Counted from the first letter of the stretch, positions 41,101 through 49,795 are shown. The stretch is 64,000 nt of DNA from Chlorobiaceae bacterium (GCA_013334965.1 JAAXWO010000003.1:124001-188000); one strand, 5' to 3'. The notes: generated by a model from the sequence alone, not told the origin. Translations and numbers: made by a program.

Positions 41101-43104
41101 GCCGAGTTGTCTGCGGCTGGCGCCGAACTGGTTCGCCAGCGTTTTTCGCGCGTTGCTGCCCGCACGGCTATCGGCAAGGTTTTCCAGACTTCCCGCTGTG
41201 CTGTCTGCGGATCTGACAACATGATCGTGCCTTCGCTGAAAGAGAACTTCCGGGAGGCATTCGTCTGTAAACAATGCTATGCCCTGGCGAGAACCGAGGC
41301 GCTTGTGCGGGTTCTCCTCAACAGGGTGGCTGGTGACGGTGAGACGTCGCTGGCTGAACTGGCCCGGCGGAGATCCGATCTGCATGTGCATGAATTCGGT
41401 TTCGTCGGCGCTATCGCCGATACCCTGAGAGGACAGCCATGGTTTTCGATGTCCGAGTATTACGAGGATGTTCCGTTGGGGGAGATCGGCCCGAACGGCG
41501 TTCGCTGCGAGGATATCATGCGACTGACATTTCCCGACGGCAGTTTCGACCTCGTCATAAGCCAGGATGTGATGGAGCATGTACCTGAACCGAAGGCCGC
41601 ATTCGCGGAGATTGCACGCGTTCTTCGTCCCGGAGGTTCGCATATTTTCACCATTCCGCTGAATGTGGAGGCGGGGCGGTCGGTAACCCGCGCAAAATTG
41701 ACAGGGAAAGGGGTGGAGCATATCCTGCCTCCCGAATATCATGGCGATCCGGTACGGTCACAAGGCGCTCTCGTGTACACCGATTTCGGCATGGACCTGA
41801 AGGAGATGCTTGAGTCTGTCGGACTTTGTCTGCTCGAACACGACATGCAGCTCCCCGGTTGCGGCGCACAGGCTTCGGTGAGGGTGTTCGAGGCCCTGAA
41901 GGAGCCCGTCGAGGCTTGTCAGGAGAACCCGTCCGAAACGCCGCGCGGTGAAGAACAGAATTCTGAGGGGGATGACAGGAAAGTCTGCATGAATCCCTGG
42001 ACCTACTGTGAAATATATGCAGGCGGAGGCGTCTATCTCTGTTGTCCGGCCTGGAACTACAATGTCTCAATCGGCAACATCTTTTCCGAAAGCCCCGACA
42101 GGATATGGAACAGCCATGAAGCCCAGCAGTTCAGGCGGGGAATCCTGGACGGCAGCTTCGGCGCCTGCGACCATGAGAAGTGCTCGCTGCTCCTCGGAAA
42201 TGCCCTGCCGACCATAACTTCAGCCAGGCACTCATGGCTTGGGGATATCATGTCGGATGCAATCGACAACCGTCGCCTCGTGGCGAAGCATGGCCCGGCC
42301 GTCGTGAAGATCGGTTACGACGCAACCTGCAACCTGATCTGTCCTTCATGCCGTAACGAACGTATCGTTCTCAATCGTAAGGAGCAGGAGGGGCTCAATA
42401 AAATCAGGGACAAGTTCATCCTGCCGCTTCTTGAAAACGCCCGGTTGCTGGTGATGAGCAGCGATGGCGATCCCTTTGCCAGCCCGCATTACCGGGATAT
42501 CATGAAGATGACCTATGAGAAGTTGCCCGACCTTAAGCTCGGCTTGTGTACCAACGGCGTGCTGCTGGATGAGAAGGCCTGGGACGAGTGCCATCTTGAA
42601 GGTCGTACGCAGAGCGTACAGATCTCGATCGACGCCGCAACGGCTGAAACATACGACCATGTCCGCAGAGGCGGAGATTTCGAACGCCTGAAACGCAACC
42701 TGGCTTTCCTCTCCCGGAAACGCCAGGATTCTGTATTTAACTTCGATCTGCTCTTTGTCGTCCAGGCATGCAATTATCGGGAGATGGCCGCTTTCGTCGA
42801 ACTTGGCGAATCGGTTCATGCAGACAGCGTACAGTTCATGCTGATAGACCATTGGGGCCGTGGGCTTGATTCTGGCCAGTATCTCAAGGAAAAGATATGG
42901 GACAGCTCCCATCCGGAATACGGGGCTTTCATGGAGATGCTGAAGGAGGATGTTTTCCGCAGGCCGATCGTGAAGCTCGGCGCTCTTGAGGCGCTGCTGA
43001 GGGGCGAGCAGCCGCCTGAACTTTCGGTCGATTTCGAGAATGGCGAAATCTCCCGTTCAGAGGGCGGATCCGTAGCGCTGTCAGCCGGTAAGGAGGTCTG
43101 CTGA
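38119..43104 (+). CDS. 1661-aa multidomain glycan-assembly protein: SAM methyltransferase - coiled coil - GT2 - GT4 - Zn-ribbon/methyltransferase - SPASM/radical SAM
   Basis: FVELGTHTGNSYFAFCQSV; LLRSSSWRMTKPIRKL; VSVIIPVYRGLADLETCLRSLA; DNARLVLAALRYGAGVKGKTVDALRLGVPVVAT; CAVCGSDN...CKQC; FDLVISQDVMEHVPEPKAAFAEIARVLRPGG; VYLCCPAWNYNVSIGNIF; CNLICPSC (CxxxCxxC). Confidence 0.9.
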   Translation: MMMFSSLVMKPDRVADPTSWVGHIPFAFWVIEAVKPSVFVELGTHTGNSYFAFCQSVYNNHLPTRCYAVDTWAGDEHAGYYDNAIYEDVLSYNESHYSGFSSLLRMTFDDALQHFSDKSIDLLHIDGFHTYEAVKHDFETWLPKISSRGIVLFHDINVKGRGFGVWKFWEEISARYPHIAFDQSYGLGVLVVGEEQHPAMVDICNLFQTLSGQYFIKAIVSRLGHTIALEKQNDTYSQFISERDERIGTLSRRVVECDDQIGALSSGVSEYEAQVSGYDAQIRQFAQRVAERDEQIGSLKAMLHEQTHKSAELEHNINKLLRSSSWRMTKPIRKLSNSIRKRVRKLKQFLGIKKYDSVSAQERPINNESPGSQYSRDLREAFISLHGRAPIYFPPVDLPVVSVIIPVYRGLADLETCLRSLAVHLATEPSFEVILVDDCPDEPCLWAIPDSGGLLKLANSENLGFLLTCNRGAEHARGRHICFLNSDTIVSSGWLSSLVEALEDTRDAAISGSMLLNTDGTIQDAGWRILDNGWGYPIGRGADTLNGAYTCRREVDCVTGACLLISQSLFREMKGFDPGLAPAFYEEFDLAFRVRARGLKVIYEPRSRVVHLGSASYGEERRNQLSGINHAKFVKRFEKVLSKHPSGTEGEFALMEVNGRPLLLVVDYGVPQPNRHAGDVTMSSYLSLLATAGWRVVFCPMDGKAQGPFAEALERQGIMLVRSPQTIESWLAEHGRHVREVLMARPEIAEKIIGQVRKNTSAHVSYYTHDLHYLRLERAAEVNNDPKLLVEADLQKKRELFVFSSVDHVVSPSEDEAEVIRTLVPGKPVTAVPPYYYEPANICSHDASHFDRLADVVFVGGFPHVPNVDAALFIANEIMPLVWKERPDARLVLVGYSPPKEILDLAGPRILVTGQVPDVKPYLDNARLVLAALRYGAGVKGKTVDALRLGVPVVATQIGIEGIGIVPGREAIVAESARDLAGGVLKLLSSPERCAELSAAGAELVRQRFSRVAARTAIGKVFQTSRCAVCGSDNMIVPSLKENFREAFVCKQCYALARTEALVRVLLNRVAGDGETSLAELARRRSDLHVHEFGFVGAIADTLRGQPWFSMSEYYEDVPLGEIGPNGVRCEDIMRLTFPDGSFDLVISQDVMEHVPEPKAAFAEIARVLRPGGSHIFTIPLNVEAGRSVTRAKLTGKGVEHILPPEYHGDPVRSQGALVYTDFGMDLKEMLESVGLCLLEHDMQLPGCGAQASVRVFEALKEPVEACQENPSETPRGEEQNSEGDDRKVCMNPWTYCEIYAGGGVYLCCPAWNYNVSIGNIFSESPDRIWNSHEAQQFRRGILDGSFGACDHEKCSLLLGNALPTITSARHSWLGDIMSDAIDNRRLVAKHGPAVVKIGYDATCNLICPSCRNERIVLNRKEQEGLNKIRDKFILPLLENARLLVMSSDGDPFASPHYRDIMKMTYEKLPDLKLGLCTNGVLLDEKAWDECHLEGRTQSVQISIDAATAETYDHVRRGGDFERLKRNLAFLSRKRQDSVFNFDLLFVVQACNYREMAAFVELGESVHADSVQFMLIDHWGRGLDSGQYLKEKIWDSSHPEYGAFMEMLKEDVFRRPIVKLGALEALLRGEQPPELSVDFENGEISRSEGGSVALSAGKEVC

Positions 43105-43105
43105 G

Positions 43106-44137
43106 ATGGTGACCATACGAGCCAGAGCCCCGTTACGCCTGGGGCTTGCCGGCGGAGGTACCGATGTGTCTCCCTATTGTGACGCCCATGGCGGTTATGT
43201 CCTCAATGCGACGATCGACCGGTATGCCTATGCGGTAATCAAGACCCTTGACGAGCCGATGATCAGGCTTGTGGCAGCCGACCAGCAGATCGAAAGGGTC
43301 AAGCCCAACGTGTTCCCGTTGCACATGAACGGTCATCTCGATCTGCACAAGGCCGTGTATAACCACATGATCCAGCACTTCAACGGGGGCGTGCCGATAT
43401 CCATGGAGCTGATCACCTTCTGCGACGCTCCCGTAGGTTCCGGTCTCGGTTCCTCTTCCACCCTGGTCGTCGCCATGATCCAGGCTTTTGTCGAGCTGCT
43501 CAACCTGCCTTTGGACGATTATACCATTGCGCATCTGGCATACAAGATAGAGCGCCTTGATTGCGGACTGAAAGGGGGACGGCAGGATCAGTATTCGGCG
43601 ACGTTCGGCGGGTTCAATTTTATGGAGTTTTACGCCGACGAACATGCGGTGATCAACCCGTTGCGGATAAAAAGCTGGATTATCAGCGAACTCGAAGCTT
43701 CGCTGATCCTCTATTTTACCGGCGTATCGCGTGAATCAGCCAGGATTATCGCAGATCAGAGCAGCAACATGACTTCGGGAGCCACCGAAGCCCTGGAGGC
43801 GATGCACGGGATCAAACGCGAAGCGCTGGTGATGAAGGAGAGCCTGCTGAGGGGTGATTTCAAGGGGCTTGTCGATTCCATGCGGCAAGGGTGGGAAAAC
43901 AAAAAACGGTCCGCAAGGAGCGTTTCCAACCCCCATATTGACGAAATTTATGATGCCGCGCTGGCTTCCGGGGCTCTTGCCGGAAAGGTTTCCGGTGCAG
44001 GCGGCGGGGGGTTCATGCTCTTTTTTGTGCCGCCTGAGCACCGGATGAACGTCATCCTTGCGTTGAGCGGGTTCAATGGGCAGGTGAGCAATTGCCACTT
44101 CACCAAGCAGGGCTCCCAGGCATGGAGAATTTCATGA
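43106..44137 (+). CDS. hddA: GHMP kinase, D-glycero-alpha-D-manno-heptose 7-phosphate kinase-like
   Basis: IRARAPLRLGLAGGGTDVSPYCDAHGGYVLNATIDRYAY; GSGLGSSSTLVVAMIQAF; KVSGAGGGGFMLFF. Confidence 0.88.
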   Translation: MVTIRARAPLRLGLAGGGTDVSPYCDAHGGYVLNATIDRYAYAVIKTLDEPMIRLVAADQQIERVKPNVFPLHMNGHLDLHKAVYNHMIQHFNGGVPISMELITFCDAPVGSGLGSSSTLVVAMIQAFVELLNLPLDDYTIAHLAYKIERLDCGLKGGRQDQYSATFGGFNFMEFYADEHAVINPLRIKSWIISELEASLILYFTGVSRESARIIADQSSNMTSGATEALEAMHGIKREALVMKESLLRGDFKGLVDSMRQGWENKKRSARSVSNPHIDEIYDAALASGALAGKVSGAGGGGFMLFFVPPEHRMNVILALSGFNGQVSNCHFTKQGSQAWRIS

Positions 44138-44219
44138 TTCAGCAGATATCAGCACGGATATCAGGGACAGGACCGCTCACCGGTGATTTGGTTGAAAATG
44201 CGATGTATAACCAGGGAGC

Positions 44220-44912
44220 GTGATGAAGGAGGCAATAGTACTTGCCGGCGGTATGGGCCGACGTCTGCGCCAGGTCGTTCCTGACCTTCCCAAGCCCATG
44301 GCGCCTGTGGCAGGGCGTCCGTTTCTGGAGATTCTGCTTGACAGCCTTATCCGGAAGGGGATTACCCGCATCATTCTGTCGCTCGGGTTCATGGCAGACA
44401 AAATCATGGACCGTTTCGGCGACAGCTACCGGGACATCGAACTCCGTTATGTGGTGGAAAACACTCCCCTCGGCACAGGCGGGGCGGTTCGGCTGGCCAT
44501 GACTCAATCGGTGCAGGATCATGTATTCGTCTTCAACGGCGACACCTATCTCGACCTTGAGGATGAGGAGCTTGAGCGCCATTGGGCCTTGCACAGGAAT
44601 CCCGTGATTGTGGGACGTGAAGTCCCGGATACGGCCCGCTACGGGAGATTGATCACTTCAGGCGGCAGGGTCATCGGTTTTACCGAGAAGGGGGTCTCCG
44701 GATCGGGGCTTATCAATGCAGGTTGTTATATCCTCAATCGCGGACAACTGGATACATTCCCCCTGGATGTTCCGTTTTCACTGGAGACGGACTTTTTTCC
44801 CTCCGCGGTACAGGAGCAGCGGGTCGATCTGTTTGTGACCAGGGGCCATTTTATAGATATCGGCATTCCCGAGGATTTTGCGCGCGCGCAGACTGAACTG
44901 GCCGGCTGCTGA
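44220..44912 (+). CDS. hddC: Nucleotidyltransferase, D-glycero-alpha-D-manno-heptose 1-phosphate guanylyltransferase-like
   Basis: AIVLAGGMGRRLRQVVPDLPKPMAPVAGRPFLEILLDSL; adjacent to hddA and gmhB. Confidence 0.85.
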   Translation: MMKEAIVLAGGMGRRLRQVVPDLPKPMAPVAGRPFLEILLDSLIRKGITRIILSLGFMADKIMDRFGDSYRDIELRYVVENTPLGTGGAVRLAMTQSVQDHVFVFNGDTYLDLEDEELERHWALHRNPVIVGREVPDTARYGRLITSGGRVIGFTEKGVSGSGLINAGCYILNRGQLDTFPLDVPFSLETDFFPSAVQEQRVDLFVTRGHFIDIGIPEDFARAQTELAGC

Positions 44913-44915
44913 ACC

Positions 44916-45464
44916 ATGGCCCGACCAGCTTTATTCCTTGATCGGGACGGCGTGATCAACATCGATCACGGTTATGTCTATCGCAAAGAGGAGTTTGAAT
45001 TCGTCGATGGAATTTTCGACCTGGTCTCGAAAGCCCATAACGCCGGATACCTTGTGATCGTCGTGACCAACCAGGCGGGGATCGGTCGGGGTTATTACAC
45101 CGAGGCCGATTTTCATGAGCTGATGAACTGGGTCTGCGATGAGTTCAAGCGCCACGGCGGACAGATCGATGCAGTCTATTTCTGCCCGGATCATCCCGAA
45201 CACGGTATCGGCGCCTATCGCAGGGAGAGTCACTACAGGAAGCCAGGGCCGGGAATGCTGCTTCAGGCGGCGAGCGACTTCGATATCGATATGGACCGAT
45301 CGATCATGATAGGCGACAAGCCATCGGACATGGTGGCGGCTCGAACTGCCGGAGTGGGGAGGTTGCTCGAACTGGTCCGGCCGGATGAAACAAGCGACTA
45401 TGTGGCGATCACCGGTTTCAGGGAGGCCCTGCGTTTCATTGAAGGCGTAGGACTGGAGCCCTGA
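44916..45464 (+). CDS. gmhB: D-glycero-D-manno-heptose 1,7-bisphosphate 7-phosphatase
   Basis: ALFLDRDGVINIDHGYVYRKEEFEFVDGIFDLV; VVTNQAGIGRGYYTEADF; RKPGPGMLLQAA. Confidence 0.93.
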   Translation: MARPALFLDRDGVINIDHGYVYRKEEFEFVDGIFDLVSKAHNAGYLVIVVTNQAGIGRGYYTEADFHELMNWVCDEFKRHGGQIDAVYFCPDHPEHGIGAYRRESHYRKPGPGMLLQAASDFDIDMDRSIMIGDKPSDMVAARTAGVGRLLELVRPDETSDYVAITGFREALRFIEGVGLEP

Positions 45465-45563
45465 ACTGTCCAAATCGAAATCGCGTTCGAAATTGATTCT
45501 TTCGATAGAACGACGGGCTTCACCATGTCTTGTGACACGGATGTCGCAACGAGCGAGAGCTTC

Positions 45564-47528
45564 TCAGACGGTCGGAGCGGCTTCCTGCGTGGCCGGTTTG
45601 ACGGCGAACTGGATGTCGTAGAGCTTTTTGTAGATGCCGTCAATGGCGATCAGCTCGTGGTGGTTGCCGGACTCGACCACTGACCCGCGTTCCATCACGA
45701 TGATCCTGTCTGCGTTCTTGATGGTCGAAAGGCGGTGGGCGACCACCAGAGCGGTACGGTCTTCCATTGCATGGTCGATTGCCTGTTGAACGACTTTTTC
45801 CGACTCGTTGTCCAGGGCGCTGGTCGCTTCGTCAAAAATGAGCAGTTCGGGATTTTTTACCATGGCTCGGGCGATGGCGATGCGCTGGCGCTGTCCGCCG
45901 GAGAGCTGGAGGCCCCTGTCGCCGATGAGGGTGTCGTAATCCAGCGCTTTTTCCATAATGAAGTTGTGGGCGTTGGCCAGCATGGCGGCCTTCTCTATCC
46001 GCGGTCTCGTGATCTCGTCGTGCACGCCGTAGGCGATGTTCTGCTCGATGGTGTCGTTGAAGAGGATCACCTCCTGGCTGACGACGCCGATCATTTTCCT
46101 CAACTGTTTGTAGTCGAATTCACGGATGTCGATGCCGTCGATGGTGATGCGTCCCGAATCGACGTCGTAAAATCTCAGCAGCAGGTCTACGGCGGTCGAT
46201 TTGCCCGATCCGGACTGGCCGATCAGGGCGACCGTTTCGCCTTTCTTTATCTCAAAGCTGACGTTGTCAAGCACGTTGGGGGCATCCGCTTCCTGGTTGT
46301 ATCTGAAGCAGACGTTCTCGAACCTGATGGTGTCCGAAAAACCGCTGATTGGGCGGGTTCCGTTGATGATGGCAGGTTTGGTGTCGAGGACTTCGAAGAG
46401 CCGTTCCACGGAGATGAGGCCCATCTGCATGGAGGAGCTGGCTTCGCCCAGCATCTTGATGGGGCCCATGGTCGAGTAGAGGGTGAATGCAAAGACCAGG
46501 AGCTCGTTGGCGGTCATCACGCCCTGGAACACCTGAAGGCCTCCGAACCAGAGCACCATGGCGATGGCAGCGATCAGGAGCGTTTCGTTGAGCGGGCTGA
46601 TCAGGTTCCTGAGCTGGGCGATCCTTATGCCGAGCTTCCGGAAGTCTTTGGTGAATGACTTGAACCTGGCGAGTTCGACATCTTCAAACGCGGTCGATTT
46701 GATGACCTTGATGCCGTTGAACTTTTCCTGCAGGACGGAGTTCATGTCACCCATCCTGGTCTGGAAGCTGAGGGCCAGGCCCTTGACGTTTTTGCCTATC
46801 AGGCGGATGAAGAACAGGATCAGCAGCGACGTGAATCCGGAAAAGAGGGTCAGCTTCCAGCTCAGCGCGAAGAGGACGCCTGCATAGACGAAGATCGAGA
46901 AGGGGTTCTGGAGAAAGTTGATGAAGGTCGAGCTGATGCTGTTGTTGACGTTTTCGACATCGTTGTAGACGAAGTTCATCAGGTTGCCGACCCGGTTCTT
47001 GTTGAAGTAGTCGAGCTGCATCTCGATGATGCTTCTGAATACGTCGTCGCGCAGTTTTTTCGCGGTTTTGGTCTGAATCCTGAAAATGATCTGCTGGTTG
47101 AGGTAGATGAACAGGTTCTTGATGGCGAAAGCCGAAATAAGGAAAATGCAGATTTTCAGCAGCGTCAGTTCCTTGGTGGGCGCACTGAACATCTCCTGGA
47201 ACTTCTGGAGGGCCCAGGCTTTCAGGTGATCGGTATTCTTGAGCTTTGCCGCACCGGCAGACGGTTTTGCTTCGGGAGCGGCCTGTCCGGGTTGGGGAGC
47301 CGTCGCCGTTTTTTCTGCCAGTCCGCTTGCTCCCGGATTTGCGGGCGCGGGCGCTGTCGCGCTCGTTTGAGCCGTTTTGCCAGCCGAAAAGACTTCGTTC
47401 AGCAGGGGCAGGATGGAGTAGATCGATACGACGCTGAAGAGCGAGGTGATCATGCTGACGAAAACGACCAGCACGATTTTGCCTTTCGATGGTGCGAGGT
47501 ATCGCAGTATTCTCATCAATAACTTCAT
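45564..47528 (-). CDS. ABC transporter ATP-binding/permease protein (MsbA-like)
   Basis: ALIGQSGSGKSTAVDLLLRFYD, LSGGQRQRIAIARAMVKNPELLIFDEATSALD; Ala/Pro-rich insertion after TM1. Confidence 0.92.
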   Translation of the reverse strand: MKLLMRILRYLAPSKGKIVLVVFVSMITSLFSVVSIYSILPLLNEVFSAGKTAQTSATAPAPANPGASGLAEKTATAPQPGQAAPEAKPSAGAAKLKNTDHLKAWALQKFQEMFSAPTKELTLLKICIFLISAFAIKNLFIYLNQQIIFRIQTKTAKKLRDDVFRSIIEMQLDYFNKNRVGNLMNFVYNDVENVNNSISSTFINFLQNPFSIFVYAGVLFALSWKLTLFSGFTSLLILFFIRLIGKNVKGLALSFQTRMGDMNSVLQEKFNGIKVIKSTAFEDVELARFKSFTKDFRKLGIRIAQLRNLISPLNETLLIAAIAMVLWFGGLQVFQGVMTANELLVFAFTLYSTMGPIKMLGEASSSMQMGLISVERLFEVLDTKPAIINGTRPISGFSDTIRFENVCFRYNQEADAPNVLDNVSFEIKKGETVALIGQSGSGKSTAVDLLLRFYDVDSGRITIDGIDIREFDYKQLRKMIGVVSQEVILFNDTIEQNIAYGVHDEITRPRIEKAAMLANAHNFIMEKALDYDTLIGDRGLQLSGGQRQRIAIARAMVKNPELLIFDEATSALDNESEKVVQQAIDHAMEDRTALVVAHRLSTIKNADRIIVMERGSVVESGNHHELIAIDGIYKKLYDIQFAVKPATQEAAPTV

Positions 47529-47871
47529 GGACTTGCTTCACTGATTCTTGTTGGCGCGAATGTGCAAATATAATGCAATAATCCGAAAGTCGGCTTTATG
47601 TGGGGCGGCTACTGTTTCCGCGTTGTGCCCTCCTCCGGCAGCGTAGTCGTGCGCGCGGCTTTTTGTCCGTCACAACGCGTTCCCTTCTTTCAAGCCAGTT
47701 TTGTACCTTGTGGTGAGTTATCTGCATATCGTCTCACCTGTGGATATGCATGTCCCGATCCCTCCGACGCTGATCTGGCGGGATTTCTATTTGAACCGTG
47801 ACGCATGTCACCCGGCGAACCATCATTTGCAGAAGTATGACAGACAAGATCATTAATCGCTCCCTGGTGCA

Positions 47872-48813
47872 ATGACCTCTTTTGTGGAAAGCTTAAGGTT
47901 TCGGAACCGTCCGGGGATGAAATCGCTTGTGTCGGCCATCTCTTACCTTTCGATCAGGATCCTCGGCTTTTTTGTCCGGGCGCTCAGCCTGCGTCAGGCA
48001 CGACGTGTCGCGTGCCTGCTCGGTGATTTCATGCACAAGGTCGTCGGTATGCGCCGAGAAATGGTCTACAGGAACATCGCCCTCTCGTTTCCCGGGAAGT
48101 CTCCTGCCGAAATCCGCAACATCGCCACTGGAGTCTACAGGAATGTTGCGGTCACCCTGATCGACGTCCTTCGGTTTCCGCTCATCAGGAGCCGTGAGGA
48201 TGTCGCCGCGCTGATCGACCTGGACCCTGCGATATTCTTGAAAGGAACGGACAACGGACGCAAGGGCGCTGTCCTCGTATCCGGCCATTTCGGCAATTGG
48301 GAGCTTATGGCGCTGGCATTCGGTATGATGGTCAAGCCGTTGACCATCATCGTCAAGGGGCTGAGCAATGAATCGATCGACCGGAGCATGAACGAACTTC
48401 GAACGCTGAGAGGCAACAGCGTCGTATATGACCGGCAGGCGCTCAGGGAGGGGATGCGGTTGCTGGAAGAGGGGGGCGTACTGGCTGTTCTCAGCGATCA
48501 GTCTGATCCGGGCGCAAAAAATTATATCGATTTTCTCGGCAGGAGGGCGACGGTGTTCCAGGGAGCGGCATTTTTCGCGCTCAAGGCAAAGGTGCCGCTG
48601 TTCGTCGGCATGTGCAGGCGCAGCGGCGACGGCAAATACACCACCGACACCCATGAGATCGATACTTCGGACCTCTCCTTCAACAAGGCGGATATCGCGA
48701 CGCTCACCGAACGCTATACTGCAGTGATCGAGGATTACATCCGTCGCTGGCCGGAGGAGTGGTTCTGGCTGCACAACCGCTGGAAAAACGGCGGTGAATG
48801 GCAAAGCGATTGA
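47872..48813 (+). CDS. Lysophospholipid/lipid A acyltransferase (LpxL/HtrB family)
   Basis: VSGHFGNWELMALAFGMM; GGVLAVLSDQSDPGAKNYIDFLGRRATVFQGAAFFALKAKVP; WPEEWFWLHNRWK. Confidence 0.93.
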   Translation: MTSFVESLRFRNRPGMKSLVSAISYLSIRILGFFVRALSLRQARRVACLLGDFMHKVVGMRREMVYRNIALSFPGKSPAEIRNIATGVYRNVAVTLIDVLRFPLIRSREDVAALIDLDPAIFLKGTDNGRKGAVLVSGHFGNWELMALAFGMMVKPLTIIVKGLSNESIDRSMNELRTLRGNSVVYDRQALREGMRLLEEGGVLAVLSDQSDPGAKNYIDFLGRRATVFQGAAFFALKAKVPLFVGMCRRSGDGKYTTDTHEIDTSDLSFNKADIATLTERYTAVIEDYIRRWPEEWFWLHNRWKNGGEWQSD

Positions 48814-48916
48814 CATCCAGTATATTTGTTGTACATGAAGTTTCCGGTTCGGAGTTGCCCTGTGCCTTGTACGGCGTAGGTCATCGCAATCCAATCAAGC
48901 GTTTATTTCTGTAATC

Positions 48917-49744
48917 ATGCCCAAAACTTTCCAACGCTACTCTGTCGTCATCCCGGTGTACAACCAGCTCCATTACACCTCGCAGTGCGTGGAAAGTCTG
49001 CTTGCCCAGCATGTAAGGCCTGAAAATATCCTGATTATCGACAACGCCAGCAGCGACGATACGCCGCTTTGGCTCCAGAAGCACCCCGAGCTGAAGCAGC
49101 TTCGCAACACGACGAATCTCGGTTGCGGCTGCGCATGGACCCAGGGGGCGGTGCTCAGCCCGGACGCCGAATGGATCGTGCTGCTCAACAACGATGTGCT
49201 TGCGGGTCCTGACGCCGTTGACGCCCTTCTGGACGCGGCTGATCGGGAAAAGCTCGGAGTGGTGAGCCCGGCGCTTCTGGAGGGGACGAACGATTACGAT
49301 TTCGGGAACTTCGTGAAGGGATACCGGAAGAAGATGTCGGGCATGATTCGAAGGGGGCGGTTCCATGGGGTCTGTTTCGCGGTTCACCGGAGCGTTATCG
49401 AGAAGATCGGTTTTCCGGACACCGACCGGCGTCTGGGCGGGTATGAAGACGCTGAGTACCTGTTCCGTTGCCGGCGTGCTGAAGTTCCGATCGGGATCGT
49501 CGGAGATTCGGTGTTCCACCACTTCGGGTCGATAACCCAGAAAGCCATCGTGAAAAAGACGGGACAGAAGTCGCTCGGCGACCGTAAATATTTTCGCATC
49601 AGGGTCGGTTCGAAATGGGCTTCCAGGAAGCTGGAAAATTTCCTCGCGGGACTTACCGTCAAAAAATGGATTCGTGAGGAGAGTTCGAAATCGGGGTATT
49701 CGCTTCATATGTTACGCAGGGATGGTCAGTGGGAGATGCATTGA
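48917..49744 (+). CDS. Glycosyltransferase family 2
   Basis: YSVVIPVYNQLHYTSQCVESLLAQHVRPENILIIDNASSDDT; VLLNNDVL. Confidence 0.92.
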   Translation: MPKTFQRYSVVIPVYNQLHYTSQCVESLLAQHVRPENILIIDNASSDDTPLWLQKHPELKQLRNTTNLGCGCAWTQGAVLSPDAEWIVLLNNDVLAGPDAVDALLDAADREKLGVVSPALLEGTNDYDFGNFVKGYRKKMSGMIRRGRFHGVCFAVHRSVIEKIGFPDTDRRLGGYEDAEYLFRCRRAEVPIGIVGDSVFHHFGSITQKAIVKKTGQKSLGDRKYFRIRVGSKWASRKLENFLAGLTVKKWIREESSKSGYSLHMLRRDGQWEMH

Positions 49745-49795
49745 TCCTTAAATCTGCAATGTCTGGTCTTCATAACGACAAGACTATCGATACCG

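Noticed and set aside
45564-47528. MsbA-like ABC transporter as the T1SS exporter of the giant protein
   Set aside because: It lacks a peptidase-like N-terminal domain, has no HlyD partner and sits beside the LpxL-like and LPS glycosyltransferase genes; lipid A-core flipping is more likely.
47893-48894. 333-aa minus-strand ORF
   Set aside because: Antisense shadow of the LpxL-like acyltransferase.
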